NCBI GenBank assembly: GCA_947647505.1
Contig: CANSKO010000008.1
Coordinates: forward strand, 1 to 64,000
Source: an uncultured Roseburia sp.
GTDB taxonomy: Bacteria; Bacillota; Clostridia; Lachnospirales; Lachnospiraceae
Direction: 5' to 3'
DNA length: 64,000 nt
Shown piece after piece: positions 50,448 through 60,473 of the stretch. Every line of letters starts with the position of its first letter. Positions within the stretch are counted from its first letter, which is position 1. The translations under genes were made by a program, and so were the position numbers. The notes under the pieces are model-generated. The model was given only the letters and a program-made list of their open reading frames with translations. It was not told the DNA's origin and did not search any database.

Positions 50448-51230
50448 TTATATATATCCCATATTCACACAATGATCGGTTACAGCTTTTTCAAACGCCC
50501 TTAATTTATCTTTATCGTTACGGCGCTCGTTTATCAAATATTTAACGCTCATTTGCTCACAGACGAGCAGTTCATTTACAGAAAGCTTAAAATCCAGGAT
50601 CATTTTTTCATATATAATATCCTTTGGATCCGTATATTCCTCATATTCACCTCTGCAAAATCTCAAAAGCACCTGCTCATACCACTTTCGAACAGGTCTG
50701 TACATACGTTTGTCAACTGCTTTCATCAAATTTAAGACACGCGTCGCTTTTAAATCAAAGCTTTCTTCTGTTTTTATAATGAAATTTCCAGAAGCATGCG
50801 CCATATCATTTCTTATTTTTACTGTCTCTTTGACATCGTTCATATGCGATACATCCAAATCAATGATTTTAAAAAGTTTTATGATTTCTGTCTCTGGAAG
50901 CAATCTGTACGCAAAAACAGAACTTACATCCTCAATATCCAGATCTCTCTCCCTTCCACTGTAGGCACGTGCAAAAATTATTGCATCTTTATAGCGTTCC
51001 GGTTCAATCTGACTGATTTTCCATGCAGTACAGTAAATATATGTCATAAATAAAAGATGTATGCCAAAATAAGCAAATTGATACTGATCATTTTTATAGT
51101 TCACAACAATGACGTTCTGAATATTTTGAATATAATTCACAACATCCTCTTTATCATCAGGATTTATCGGAAGAAAATTAAGTATTTCCTGTAAACAAGG
51201 CACTTCTGTATAATCAATTAACTCTGACAT
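50448..51230 (-). CDS. Uncharacterised RM-linked protein with HEPN-type RNDMAH (Rx4H) motif
   Basis: VKETVKIRNDMAHASGNF; all-helical appearance; start codon overlaps upstream RM stop (TAATG). Confidence 0.75.
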   Translation of the reverse strand: MSELIDYTEVPCLQEILNFLPINPDDKEDVVNYIQNIQNVIVVNYKNDQYQFAYFGIHLLFMTYIYCTAWKISQIEPERYKDAIIFARAYSGRERDLDIEDVSSVFAYRLLPETEIIKLFKIIDLDVSHMNDVKETVKIRNDMAHASGNFIIKTEESFDLKATRVLNLMKAVDKRMYRPVRKWYEQVLLRFCRGEYEEYTDPKDIIYEKMILDFKLSVNELLVCEQMSVKYLINERRNDKDKLRAFEKAVTDHCVNMGYI

Positions 51231-54175
51231 TATGATTCACCCCAGATTTTTTTTATTTTGTTTTCCTCCTTTTTGCGGAAAAGGGCTGCCAGTTCCTCCA
51301 TAGGTTTGATCATCTCTATTTCAGATTCAATTTCCTTTACAATATTATTTTGTACATCTTCTTCCGGAAGCAATATTCTCAGGTTCTCTATATCTGCCCT
51401 GTTAATGCTTGGATACATCGCCTTGCTCATAGCATCCTTTAGCTGATCTCCAATATAATCCTCAAATAGCATATAAAATAAATACTTCCCATTTATTTTT
51501 TCAGGCGTCAATACTGCAAATCCTGTAGACGCAACGCATTGATCCGCTTCAAAATCCACATATGCAAACGCTTTTAAATTTGGACGCACCGTAGAAAGCA
51601 GAATATCTCCCTTTTGAAAGGCTCTCCTTGCCCTGCTTGGCGCATCTGATCCTCTGACAAGATTCCTTTTATTCACTTTTCCAGTTCCGCTTTCAACAGA
51701 TGAAATATCAATATATACAAAATCTTTTTCTCCATATTCACGCTGTGGATTTACGGATCGCCCATTGATAGAGCATACCTCTCCTAATTTTACAATGGAA
51801 CAATCCGCAGGAATGCGCATATGTGGTCTGTAATTTTTCAATATATTTTGCGCATTCAGAATGATTTTCTGATATTCATCAAGCTCAGATGCAATTTTTG
51901 ACTGCTTCTTAATATCTGGAAGCGGAAATATAAAATTTTCCAGATCTTCAAATGTCAAATTAGAAATATTCGTCGTCGTTTTCGCTACACTTTTAAAATA
52001 TTCTTTTGCTTTATAAGAACGCAATATATGAAACAAATATGAGGGATTCACCCTTGTCTGATCTGCGCGAATAAGTCCCATGAATGCGCCAAAAGACAAT
52101 TCTGTATTATTTTGATCCACATATGTCACTCTACCCACAAAATCCAGACTGTTTGCCAGCGATATTAATATATCGCCCTGACGAATTAATTTCTCCGGCT
52201 TTGCATAACAACTATCAATACAAACTAAATTATTATAATCAATTCCATCCGTCTGTGCAGCCCGTGTTGTCACAATTTTTAAACTATTTTCGTCAGATGA
52301 CGTCATTTGCGCAGATTTTGGAAAAGAAATCCCCCTTATAAACATAGCAATATCGCTTAGTTTTACTGCATTATAAATATCAGAGACAGAAAGCGCCGCC
52401 TCTCTGTATCTACTTCCAACAAGAATGCTGGAATTTTTATGCACCTTATCAAGCAATATCGCTTCAAATCCAACTTCCACCATATCGTCCATCTGATCTT
52501 TATCCAATTTTCGATATTCTTCATATTTGTTCAGGTCACTTGGCGTATTAAGCTTGCGCCGATGGTTATCCAGTGTGTAACCATCACTTTTAACATCAAA
52601 ATACCAGAACATCTTCCTTTTTTCGGATGATTTTACTTTCTTATTCACGTCAGTGGCATAAATGATATCCGTTTTGACGCCCGTATATGGCAAAAACACA
52701 CCCTGCGGCAAAGAAATAATGCTTTGCAGCTGACAGCGTTCTAACAGATATTCACGCGTTTTCGTCAAATCCTTGCGAAATAAAAATCCTTCCGGAACAA
52801 CCAGCGCCATGCGGCCATTTGGTGCAGAACTGTTAATCGCCTTCATGCAATGCTGTACGCATATGCTGTCTCCATTTGTACCCGGCAAATCATAAAGATC
52901 TCCGTACTTCGTCTTCTGAGAATACGGCATATTAGCAAGAACGACATCATAACCTCGATGGTGCAGCTGCCCATTTTCATCCATATATGTTTCACTGCCT
53001 TCAACAGGCGCAGCCAGACTGTCCTGTTTTTTAATATTACTGTGTCCGTCACCTGCCAGTATCATATTCATCTTTGTGATGCGCGCCGTATTTGTAATTT
53101 CATTGCCATAAACCGTCTGCTCCCGCAACATTTTCATATTTGCTTCTGTTCTTGCCATATTATTGCATATATAGCGAAAGCTCTCAATTAAAAACCCACC
53201 GGTACCGCAAAATGGATCATATATCTTTTCACCAATCTGTGGATTTATCAGACGAACCATCGTCTTTACGATATGACGGGGCGTAAAATATTCTCCCAGA
53301 TCATTTTTCGTCGCTGTAGACGCTTTTAAAAAATACTCAAAAGCGTCTCCTTTTACATCGCTGTCAACATCGGTAAGCATAAGCGGATCAAGCGCATCCA
53401 TAATTTCTTCCAATATATCAGAATCTGTAATTTGAAGCTTCGTAAAAATATCCGTATGATACAACGCATTCAGCTTATCATAAACAATACGGTTCACATA
53501 CTCAATTCGACTCGAGGATGGGATTCGCCTGATGGAATCCCAACTACAATCCATATCAAATTTCGTCGAAATTCCACTATCTCTTTTGATCTGTTCATTT
53601 TCACTGATTAATTTCAGAAACAAAATATTTGCAAATTCACCAAAGCGTTCTATCCCGGCGCGCAATCCTTCTCCCCGAAGCATATTATTCGCTTCCTCAA
53701 AAATACGAATTAACTCTTTACGGTCATACTGCACTTTCGGACTGACTGTATTTACCTCATACTGTGTCAAAAAACGCAATGCAACCGTTTCGCGAATAAA
53801 TTCATTGATTTCTTCTCCATTCAAAACAGGCGGACGGTTAGCCTTCGTATGAAAGGATTTGCAAAATACGCCATCTGTTGCAAAAACAAGCGGAGCATCC
53901 AATGCTCTTGCATAATAGATCCCCTGTTCCAGAGCGGCATCCATACGAAAACCTTTCTTTTTTGCTTCAATAACCATAAGCGGTTTATCACTATCTTTGG
54001 AATATAAAACATAATCCGGCCGTTTTCCACCTAATTTTTTACGCTCCTCTTCCGTTCTTGGATGCTCTAAAAAAACGTTTCTCTCTTTCCCCTCAAACTT
54101 CCAACCAAGATTTTCAAGACTTCTGTCAATCATCACTCTTGTGTCCGCTTCCAGCGGCATCGTATTTGTACTCAT
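51230..54175 (-). CDS. Single-polypeptide restriction-modification protein: PD-(D/E)XK (HSDR_N-like) nuclease + N6-adenine methylase + specificity (two TRDs)
   Basis: RPDYVLYSKDSDKPLMVIEAKKKG; DPFCGTGGFLIESF; DVVLANMPYSQ; C-terminal HsdS-like repeats (FPLPDIKKQSKIASELDEYQ; LLPEEDVQNNIVKEIESEIE). Confidence 0.88.
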   Translation of the reverse strand: MSTNTMPLEADTRVMIDRSLENLGWKFEGKERNVFLEHPRTEEERKKLGGKRPDYVLYSKDSDKPLMVIEAKKKGFRMDAALEQGIYYARALDAPLVFATDGVFCKSFHTKANRPPVLNGEEINEFIRETVALRFLTQYEVNTVSPKVQYDRKELIRIFEEANNMLRGEGLRAGIERFGEFANILFLKLISENEQIKRDSGISTKFDMDCSWDSIRRIPSSSRIEYVNRIVYDKLNALYHTDIFTKLQITDSDILEEIMDALDPLMLTDVDSDVKGDAFEYFLKASTATKNDLGEYFTPRHIVKTMVRLINPQIGEKIYDPFCGTGGFLIESFRYICNNMARTEANMKMLREQTVYGNEITNTARITKMNMILAGDGHSNIKKQDSLAAPVEGSETYMDENGQLHHRGYDVVLANMPYSQKTKYGDLYDLPGTNGDSICVQHCMKAINSSAPNGRMALVVPEGFLFRKDLTKTREYLLERCQLQSIISLPQGVFLPYTGVKTDIIYATDVNKKVKSSEKRKMFWYFDVKSDGYTLDNHRRKLNTPSDLNKYEEYRKLDKDQMDDMVEVGFEAILLDKVHKNSSILVGSRYREAALSVSDIYNAVKLSDIAMFIRGISFPKSAQMTSSDENSLKIVTTRAAQTDGIDYNNLVCIDSCYAKPEKLIRQGDILISLANSLDFVGRVTYVDQNNTELSFGAFMGLIRADQTRVNPSYLFHILRSYKAKEYFKSVAKTTTNISNLTFEDLENFIFPLPDIKKQSKIASELDEYQKIILNAQNILKNYRPHMRIPADCSIVKLGEVCSINGRSVNPQREYGEKDFVYIDISSVESGTGKVNKRNLVRGSDAPSRARRAFQKGDILLSTVRPNLKAFAYVDFEADQCVASTGFAVLTPEKINGKYLFYMLFEDYIGDQLKDAMSKAMYPSINRADIENLRILLPEEDVQNNIVKEIESEIEMIKPMEELAALFRKKEENKIKKIWGES

Positions 54176-54523
54176 TTTTCGTCTCCCTGCTTTATGTCTT
54201 CCTAAATATATCCAATAAACTTTACCTATTCCTGTGCAATCATTTCAAATATCCTGTTTCTTTTCAATTTTTCTAAACTGCAACCATACGCGCCATCTGA
54301 ACAAAGAGAATGCCATTCCGCATCACAAATTTACCATAGAATTATATCACAATGCGGTAAAAACATCAATATTTCGAACAAATGTTTTTATATTAAATTC
54401 CCAATATCCGAAATTCTGAAACACCAGAACATTCAGAAAATCTGCAAAGACAATTTACATACTATTTCAAAATTCCATCAGATATGCTATAATGCACACA
54501 TCAAAAGAAAAGGAGTTCTCACT

Positions 54524-55132
54524 ATGAAAAAAATAACCCGAACCACCTGCGCAGCCATCGCCGCCGGCTTATTCTGCCTGACGGCGCTTGGCGGATGCGC
54601 TTCGGAAAAACAGCCTGTCGCCACGGAATCCGAATCTGCCGACGAACAGGCAAACACAGACACGAACAGCCTGGGCGAATTTTCCTTACAGGATATCGAG
54701 GGACAGTCCTATACGCAGGAGATGTTTCAGGAGTATGACCTGACTATGGTCAACGTATTTACCACCTGGTGCACGCCGTGCATCAATGAAATTCCGGATC
54801 TGGAACAGCTTCATCAGGATATGAAAGAACAGGGCGTAGGCATCGTGGGCATCGTTTTGGATGCGGCGGAGGGCATGGGCGGCTCCGTGGACGAGACGAT
54901 CGAACAGGCGAAGCTGCTGGCGGAAAAAACAGGCGCAACCTATCCGTTTCTGGTCCCGGATACAGGCCTGTTAAATGGAAGGCTTTCTCGTATCGACGCC
55001 GTTCCGGAAACATTTTTTGTCGACCAAAACGGAGCAATCGTCGGTGAAACGTATACCGGAAGCCGCAGCTATGACGACTGGAAAAGCGTGATCGAGGATA
55101 CGCTTGGCAGCATCGGAGACGATGCGTCATGA
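54524..55132 (+). CDS. TlpA family thiol-disulfide oxidoreductase lipoprotein
   Basis: Lipobox LGGCAS; MVNVFTTWCTPCINEIPDLEQLHQDM. Confidence 0.93.
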   Translation: MKKITRTTCAAIAAGLFCLTALGGCASEKQPVATESESADEQANTDTNSLGEFSLQDIEGQSYTQEMFQEYDLTMVNVFTTWCTPCINEIPDLEQLHQDMKEQGVGIVGIVLDAAEGMGGSVDETIEQAKLLAEKTGATYPFLVPDTGLLNGRLSRIDAVPETFFVDQNGAIVGETYTGSRSYDDWKSVIEDTLGSIGDDAS

Positions 55133-55275
55133 GCCGCGCGCGTTTGCATCCGGCCGGCGTCTTAACGGCCATTCTGGGCCTTTGCATGATGGGATACGGC
55201 ATATACCGCGGCGAGCTGTCCGTCGTCTTTGCAAAAGCGGTCAATATTTGTATGGAGTGTATTGGAATTGGATAA
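55129..55275 (+). CDS. CD1871A-type CXXC micro-protein (48 aa)
   Basis: MSRARLHPAGVLTAILGLCMMGYGIYRGELSVVFAKAVNICMECIGIG*, overlaps the TlpA stop (ATGA); below the ORF-track cutoff. Confidence 0.82.
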   Translation: MSRARLHPAGVLTAILGLCMMGYGIYRGELSVVFAKAVNICMECIGIG

Positions 55276-56107
55276 GAAAAAAACAAAACACGAATGGAAG
55301 CGCCACAGAATCCAGGCGCTCTGGGCGCTGCTTACCAACAGCTATCTGATCGGCTTCCTGCGGGGCGGCATCTACAAAGGCCCCCTGAAAAACCTCTGTG
55401 TGCCCGGGCTCAACTGCTACTCCTGTCCGGGGGCCGTCGGCGCGTGTCCCATCGGCGCCATGCAGGCGGTCATCGGAAGCTGGAATTTTAAATTCGCTTT
55501 TTACGTCGCCGGATTTCTCGTATTCACCGGCGCTTTAACGGGACGGCTCGTCTGCGGCTTTCTCTGTCCTTTTGGGCTGATTCAGGATCTGCTGCACAAA
55601 ATCCCGTTCCGAAAGAAGCTGAACACATTCCGGGGCGACCGATTGCTCCGCAGGCTAAAATACGTGTTCCTGGTTGTTTTCGTTCTGCTGCTGCCGCTGT
55701 TTTGCGTTGACGTTCTGGGACAGGGCACGCCGTATTTCTGCAAGCTGATCTGTCCGGCCGGCACGCTGGAAGGCGGAATTCCCCTCGTTCTTCTGAATGC
55801 ATCCATGCGCAGCGCTATTGGATGGCTGTACGCCTGGAAGAACCTGCTGCTGGTCCTTACGATCTTTTTGTCGATTCTGATCTATCGGCCATTCTGCAAG
55901 TACATATGTCCTCTCGGCGCCATTTACTCCGTTTTTCAACCGATTTCGGCATTCCGTTATCGGGTGGATCACGAACAGTGCGTCGACTGCGGCGCATGCA
56001 AAAATGTCTGCCACATGCAGGTCGATCCGGTAAAAAATCCCAACGATCCCGAATGCATCCGCTGCGGCGCATGCAAAAAGATCTGTCCCAAAAACGCCAT
56101 TCATTGA
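55268..56107 (+). CDS. NapH/MauN-like 4Fe-4S binding membrane protein
   Basis: CGFLCPFGLIQDLLHKIPF, CKYICPLGAIYSVFQ, CVDCGACKNVCHM, CIRCGACKKICPKNAI; TTG start likely at 55268. Confidence 0.88.
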   Translation: MDKKKTKHEWKRHRIQALWALLTNSYLIGFLRGGIYKGPLKNLCVPGLNCYSCPGAVGACPIGAMQAVIGSWNFKFAFYVAGFLVFTGALTGRLVCGFLCPFGLIQDLLHKIPFRKKLNTFRGDRLLRRLKYVFLVVFVLLLPLFCVDVLGQGTPYFCKLICPAGTLEGGIPLVLLNASMRSAIGWLYAWKNLLLVLTIFLSILIYRPFCKYICPLGAIYSVFQPISAFRYRVDHEQCVDCGACKNVCHMQVDPVKNPNDPECIRCGACKKICPKNAIH

Positions 56108-56113
56108 AAAAAC

Positions 56114-56138
56114 GGGAGGCAGCGATACGCTGTCTCCC
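56114..56138 (+). terminator. Hairpin terminator
   Basis: GGGAGgCAGCGatacGCTGtCTCCC then ATTTCT. Confidence 0.5.
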
Positions 56139-56200
56139 ATTTCTGTCTGCACGAAAAAACGTCGTTTTCCAAACGGATGGCGGCAGATCGTTTGCATCGC

Positions 56201-59200
56201 TTACTGGAAATACCGTACGCCGGATGCAAACAGCCGCATATCCTGCTCACCGTAAATATTGAGCGCAACCGATGTCCCGCGACGCTCTGCATGCGCCATT
56301 TTTCCATATATGCGGCCGTCCGGGCTTGTGATCCCCTCAATGGCCGCATACGAGCCGTTGACGTTCCATTCCTCATCCATCGTCGGCTGTCCGTCTGCAT
56401 TGACATACTGCGTCGCAACCTGCCCGTTTGCAAACAGCTTTTGCAGCCATTCTTCCGATGCGACAAACCGGCCTTCTCCATGCGACGCCGGATTGCAGTA
56501 CACGTCTCCTGTCTTTGCGCCCGCAAGCCAGGGCGATTGATCCGATACGACTTTTGTGTAAACCATCTTGCTGATGTGGCGTCCAATCGTATTATACGTC
56601 AGCGTCGGCGCATCCGGCTTTTGCTCCGTAATCGTTCCATACGGCACAAGTCCAAGCTTAATCAGCGCCTGAAATCCATTGCAGACGCCAAGCATCAGAC
56701 CGTCCCTCTCCTGCAAGAGCCGATTGACCGCCTCCGTAAGCCTTTCATTGCGGAATGCCGTCGCAAAAAACTTTGCAGAGCCCTCCGGCTCATCTCCGGC
56801 GGAAAATCCGCCCGGAAACATGATAATCTGAGACGCCTCAATCGCCGTTTCAAATTCCTTCACCGAATCGCGGATATCGCTGGCGCTCAAATTCCGAAAT
56901 ACTTTTGTAATCACGCGCGCGCCCGCCTGTTCAAACGCCGCCGCGCTGTCATATTCGCAGTTCGTGCCCGGAAAGACCGGTATAAAAACAGTTGGCTTTG
57001 CCACTTTATGCTTGCAGACATAAACCGTTTTGGCCTGATAGATCTCAGACGCCGCCAAAGACGCATCGTTTGTGGAGCGCGTCGGAAAAACAGGCTCCAG
57101 CGTCTTCGTCCACGCCGCAAGCGCTTCTTCCATTGAAATGCACATGCCGTGGCGCCGGAAAGCCTTCTCGTCACAGACTTCGCCCGCCTTCTGCACAAAC
57201 GGTTCCAGACCTTCCTTCTCAAACGCCGCATAGACATCCTGCGCCCTCTCTGCCGGAACTTCCGCTACAAGGCTGCCAAATCCCGGCGCAAACAGCGTCT
57301 CGTCGCTTACCGCATCCTCCAGCGCAACGCCAAGCTGATTGCCAAACGCCATCTTGCATATGGCGGCTGCAAGCCCGCTTCCATCCAGCGCATAGGCGGA
57401 CAGGATCGCCTTTTCTTTCATCAGGCCAAGAACCGTGCGGTACAGACGCTTCACCTGCGCGTAAACCGGCATGTCATACGCATCTTTTTCAATAGAAAAC
57501 AGCAGCAGCAGACTTCCGGGCCGTTTCAATTCCGGCGTCACAATCTCGCCCTCACGCGCCACGTCTACCGCAAAGGAGACAAGCGTCGGCGGCACGTCGA
57601 TTTCATTGAAGCTGCCGGACATACTGTCTTTTCCGCCGATCGAAGGAAGGCCAAATCCCATCTGCGCATCATACGCGCCAAGAAGCGCGGCAAAGGGCTG
57701 GCTCCAGCGCGCAGGATTGTCTGACATCCTGCGAAAATATTCCTGAAACGTAAAACGGATCTTTGTAAAATCACCGCCCGCCGCCACAATGCGCGACACG
57801 GATTCCAAAACGGCATACGCCGCGCCATGATACGGACTCCAGGACGACAGATACGGGTCAAAGCCATAGCTCATCATCGTAACGGCGTCCGTTTTTCCGT
57901 GCAAAACGGGAAGCTTCGCCACCATGCTCTGTGTCTCGGTCAGCTGGTAGCGTCCTCCATACGGCATAAAAACGCTGCCCGCGCCAATAGAGCCATCAAA
58001 CATCTCCACAAGGCCCTTCTGGGAACAGACGTTTAAATCCGAAAGCATGCCAAGCAACGCCGCCTTATAGTCCTTTCGTTCCACCGCCTCCCTTACGGAA
58101 TCCGATGCAATCCTGTCAAAACAGCTCTCTGCTCTGGATGGAATTTCCACCGCGACTTTCGTCTTCTGATGCGCGCCGTTCGTATCCAGAAACGCGCGGG
58201 AAATATTTACGATTTCCTTTCCGCGCCAGTGCATCACCAGACGCGGCTCCTCTGTGACGACGGCCACTTTCACCGCCTCTAAATTTTCTTCTTTTGCATA
58301 CGCCAAAAATGTATCGACGTCTCCGGGCGCAATGACGACCGCCATACGCTCCTGCGACTCGGAAATTGCAATTTCCGTTCCATCCAGTCCCGCGTATTTT
58401 TTCGGCACGCAATCCAGATCAATCTTCAATCCCGGCGCAAGCTCTCCAATTGCGACCGACACGCCGCCCGCGCCAAAATCATTGCATTTTTTGATGAGGT
58501 AGCTGACCTCCTCCCGCCGGAACAGACGCTGAATCTTGCGCTCCGTCGGCGGATTTCCCTTCTGCACTTCCGCGCCGCAGGTATCAATGGACGCCGTATT
58601 ATGCGCTTTGGAAGAGCCTGTCGCGCCGCCGCAGCCATCGCGTCCCGTCCGTCCGCCAAGCAGAAGAATCACATCGCCCGGATCAGACGAAAGCCGCTGC
58701 ACCGCGCGCCTGGGCGCCGCGCCCATAACGGCTCCGATTTCCATGCGCTTCGCCACATAATCGGGATGATAAATCTCTTTGACGTATCCTGTGGCCAGAC
58801 CAATCTGGTTGCCATAGGAGCTGTATCCGTGCGCCGCGCCGCGCACCAGCTTTTTCTGCGGCAGCTTGCCCTTCATCGTCTCCGTCACGGAAACGGTCGG
58901 ATCCGCCGCTCCTGTGATGCGCATCGCCTGATAGACGTATGTGCGCCCCGACAGCGGATCTCGGATGGCGCCGCCAAGACACGTCGCCGCGCCGCCAAAC
59001 GGCTCGATTTCCGTCGGATGATTGTGCGTTTCATTCTTAAAATTCACCAGCCACTCTTCCGTCTTCCCGTCCACTTCCACCGGCACGACGATCGAGCAGG
59101 CGTTGATCTCGTCGGATTTCTCCTGATCGTTTAATTTTCCCTCTTTCTTCAGCTGCTTCATTGCCATCAGCGCAAGATCCATCAGACAGACAAAGGTATC

Positions 59201-60013
59201 GTCCCGATCCGCATAAAGCGTCTTCCGGGCCGAGAGATACGCTTCATACGTCTCCTGCATCGGCTTTTTATAGTCTCCTTCGCCAAACGAAACGTCTTCC
59301 AGCTCGGTCAGAAACGTCGTATGGCGGCAGTGATCCGACCAGTACGTATCCAGCACGCGGATTTCCGTCATTGTCGGATTTCTTTTTTCTTCCTTTTCAA
59401 AATACGTTCGAATATGCAGAAAATCCTGATACGTCATGGCAAGATGCAGTGAATCATACAGCGCGTAAAACGCCTCCTCCGTCTGCTCTGCAAACGCTTC
59501 CAGTTCGGCAACGTCGTCCGGTTCTTCAAAATGAGCAAGCAGCGTTTCGGGTTTGCTTAAATCGGCCTCTCTGGAATCCACCGGATTGATGCAGTGCGCC
59601 TTTATGGAGCAAAGCTCCTCCTCCGAAAGCACGCCTTCTATCACATACACGGTCGCGGAACGAATAACAGGGTCCTCGTCCTCCTTCAAAAGCTTCACGC
59701 ACTGCTGCGCCGAATCCGCCCGCTGGTCAAACTGGCCGGGCAGGTATTCCACGCAAAACACATGCAGCTCTTTTTCATTCGCGGCCAAAAACGTCTCTTC
59801 GTATACATCGTCTACCGGAGGCTCGGAAAACACTGTATGCACCGCCCGTTTAAAGGTCTCATCGGAAATATTCTCCACATCGTAGCGAATCAGCACGCGC
59901 ACCCGCTCTACCGTGCGTATGCCAAGATAACCTTGTATTTCCGCTTTCAGTTCTTTTGCCAAAACCGCATAATCCGGCTTTTTTTCCACGTATATTCTTC
60001 TTACACTGCTCAT
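56201..60013 (-). CDS. purL: Phosphoribosylformylglycinamidine synthase (PurL, single-chain)
   Basis: MSSVRRIYVEKKPDYAVLA; TYWSDHCRHTTFLTEL; NFKNETHNHPTEIEPFGGAATCLGGAIRDPLSGR; C-terminal amidotransferase GVCNGFQALIKLGLVPYG. Confidence 0.97.
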   Translation of the reverse strand: MSSVRRIYVEKKPDYAVLAKELKAEIQGYLGIRTVERVRVLIRYDVENISDETFKRAVHTVFSEPPVDDVYEETFLAANEKELHVFCVEYLPGQFDQRADSAQQCVKLLKEDEDPVIRSATVYVIEGVLSEEELCSIKAHCINPVDSREADLSKPETLLAHFEEPDDVAELEAFAEQTEEAFYALYDSLHLAMTYQDFLHIRTYFEKEEKRNPTMTEIRVLDTYWSDHCRHTTFLTELEDVSFGEGDYKKPMQETYEAYLSARKTLYADRDDTFVCLMDLALMAMKQLKKEGKLNDQEKSDEINACSIVVPVEVDGKTEEWLVNFKNETHNHPTEIEPFGGAATCLGGAIRDPLSGRTYVYQAMRITGAADPTVSVTETMKGKLPQKKLVRGAAHGYSSYGNQIGLATGYVKEIYHPDYVAKRMEIGAVMGAAPRRAVQRLSSDPGDVILLLGGRTGRDGCGGATGSSKAHNTASIDTCGAEVQKGNPPTERKIQRLFRREEVSYLIKKCNDFGAGGVSVAIGELAPGLKIDLDCVPKKYAGLDGTEIAISESQERMAVVIAPGDVDTFLAYAKEENLEAVKVAVVTEEPRLVMHWRGKEIVNISRAFLDTNGAHQKTKVAVEIPSRAESCFDRIASDSVREAVERKDYKAALLGMLSDLNVCSQKGLVEMFDGSIGAGSVFMPYGGRYQLTETQSMVAKLPVLHGKTDAVTMMSYGFDPYLSSWSPYHGAAYAVLESVSRIVAAGGDFTKIRFTFQEYFRRMSDNPARWSQPFAALLGAYDAQMGFGLPSIGGKDSMSGSFNEIDVPPTLVSFAVDVAREGEIVTPELKRPGSLLLLFSIEKDAYDMPVYAQVKRLYRTVLGLMKEKAILSAYALDGSGLAAAICKMAFGNQLGVALEDAVSDETLFAPGFGSLVAEVPAERAQDVYAAFEKEGLEPFVQKAGEVCDEKAFRRHGMCISMEEALAAWTKTLEPVFPTRSTNDASLAASEIYQAKTVYVCKHKVAKPTVFIPVFPGTNCEYDSAAAFEQAGARVITKVFRNLSASDIRDSVKEFETAIEASQIIMFPGGFSAGDEPEGSAKFFATAFRNERLTEAVNRLLQERDGLMLGVCNGFQALIKLGLVPYGTITEQKPDAPTLTYNTIGRHISKMVYTKVVSDQSPWLAGAKTGDVYCNPASHGEGRFVASEEWLQKLFANGQVATQYVNADGQPTMDEEWNVNGSYAAIEGITSPDGRIYGKMAHAERRGTSVALNIYGEQDMRLFASGVRYFQ

Positions 60014-60071
60014 GGGCCATCCTCCGTTTTTTGTTTTCATGCGCGTATTGCGGCGGATTGAGACTGCGGCC

Positions 60072-60171
60072 AGTACATCGTTCGACAAATAACCGGCTCC
60101 ATCACGCAGAATGCTTTTCTGAGTGTGCAGGTCAAAAAACGTAGGCGTAGTTATTTGCGCAACGATGTACT
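60072..60171. repeat. 100-bp inverted-repeat element A (22-bp arms)
   Basis: AGTACATCGTTCGACAAATAAC (60072-60093) vs reverse complement of 60150-60171 AGTACATCGTTGCGCAAATAAC. Confidence 0.8.
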
Positions 60172-60172
60172 A

Positions 60173-60332
60173 GAGCGTGTCTGAAAAATGCTTTCTGACA
60201 GATGTGCGACCCACTTAGTGGGAGATTTGCGCCAAATAAGGGAGGCGTAGCGGGCTACGTTGACCGAATCTGGCAAAATCTCGCGCTAAGTGGGGCGTGC
60301 AGATGTCGGGAATGATTTTTCAAACACACTCC
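60173..60332. repeat. 160-bp inverted-repeat element B (~60-bp imperfect arms, internal CGTAGC-GG-GCTACG hairpin)
   Basis: GAGCGTGTCTGAAAAAT...CCCACTTAGTGGGAGATTT pairs with reverse complement GAGTGTGTTTGAAAAAT...CCCACTTAGCGCGAGATTT. Confidence 0.85.
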
Positions 60333-60473
60333 AGTCTGCCCGTCCTCTTTTCTCCGCGTTACACAGTATATCATGAATTTTAGCAGACGAAAAGAAAAAA
60401 GTCCACAATTTCAAACATTGCGTCCCCATTGCGCGCGAAATATGGTATACTGAAAAAAGGAGGCGATGCTGCA

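Noticed and set aside
55655-56197. 180-aa minus-strand ORF opposite the 4Fe-4S protein
   Set aside because: Shadow ORF opposite clear ferredoxin motifs; no independent support.
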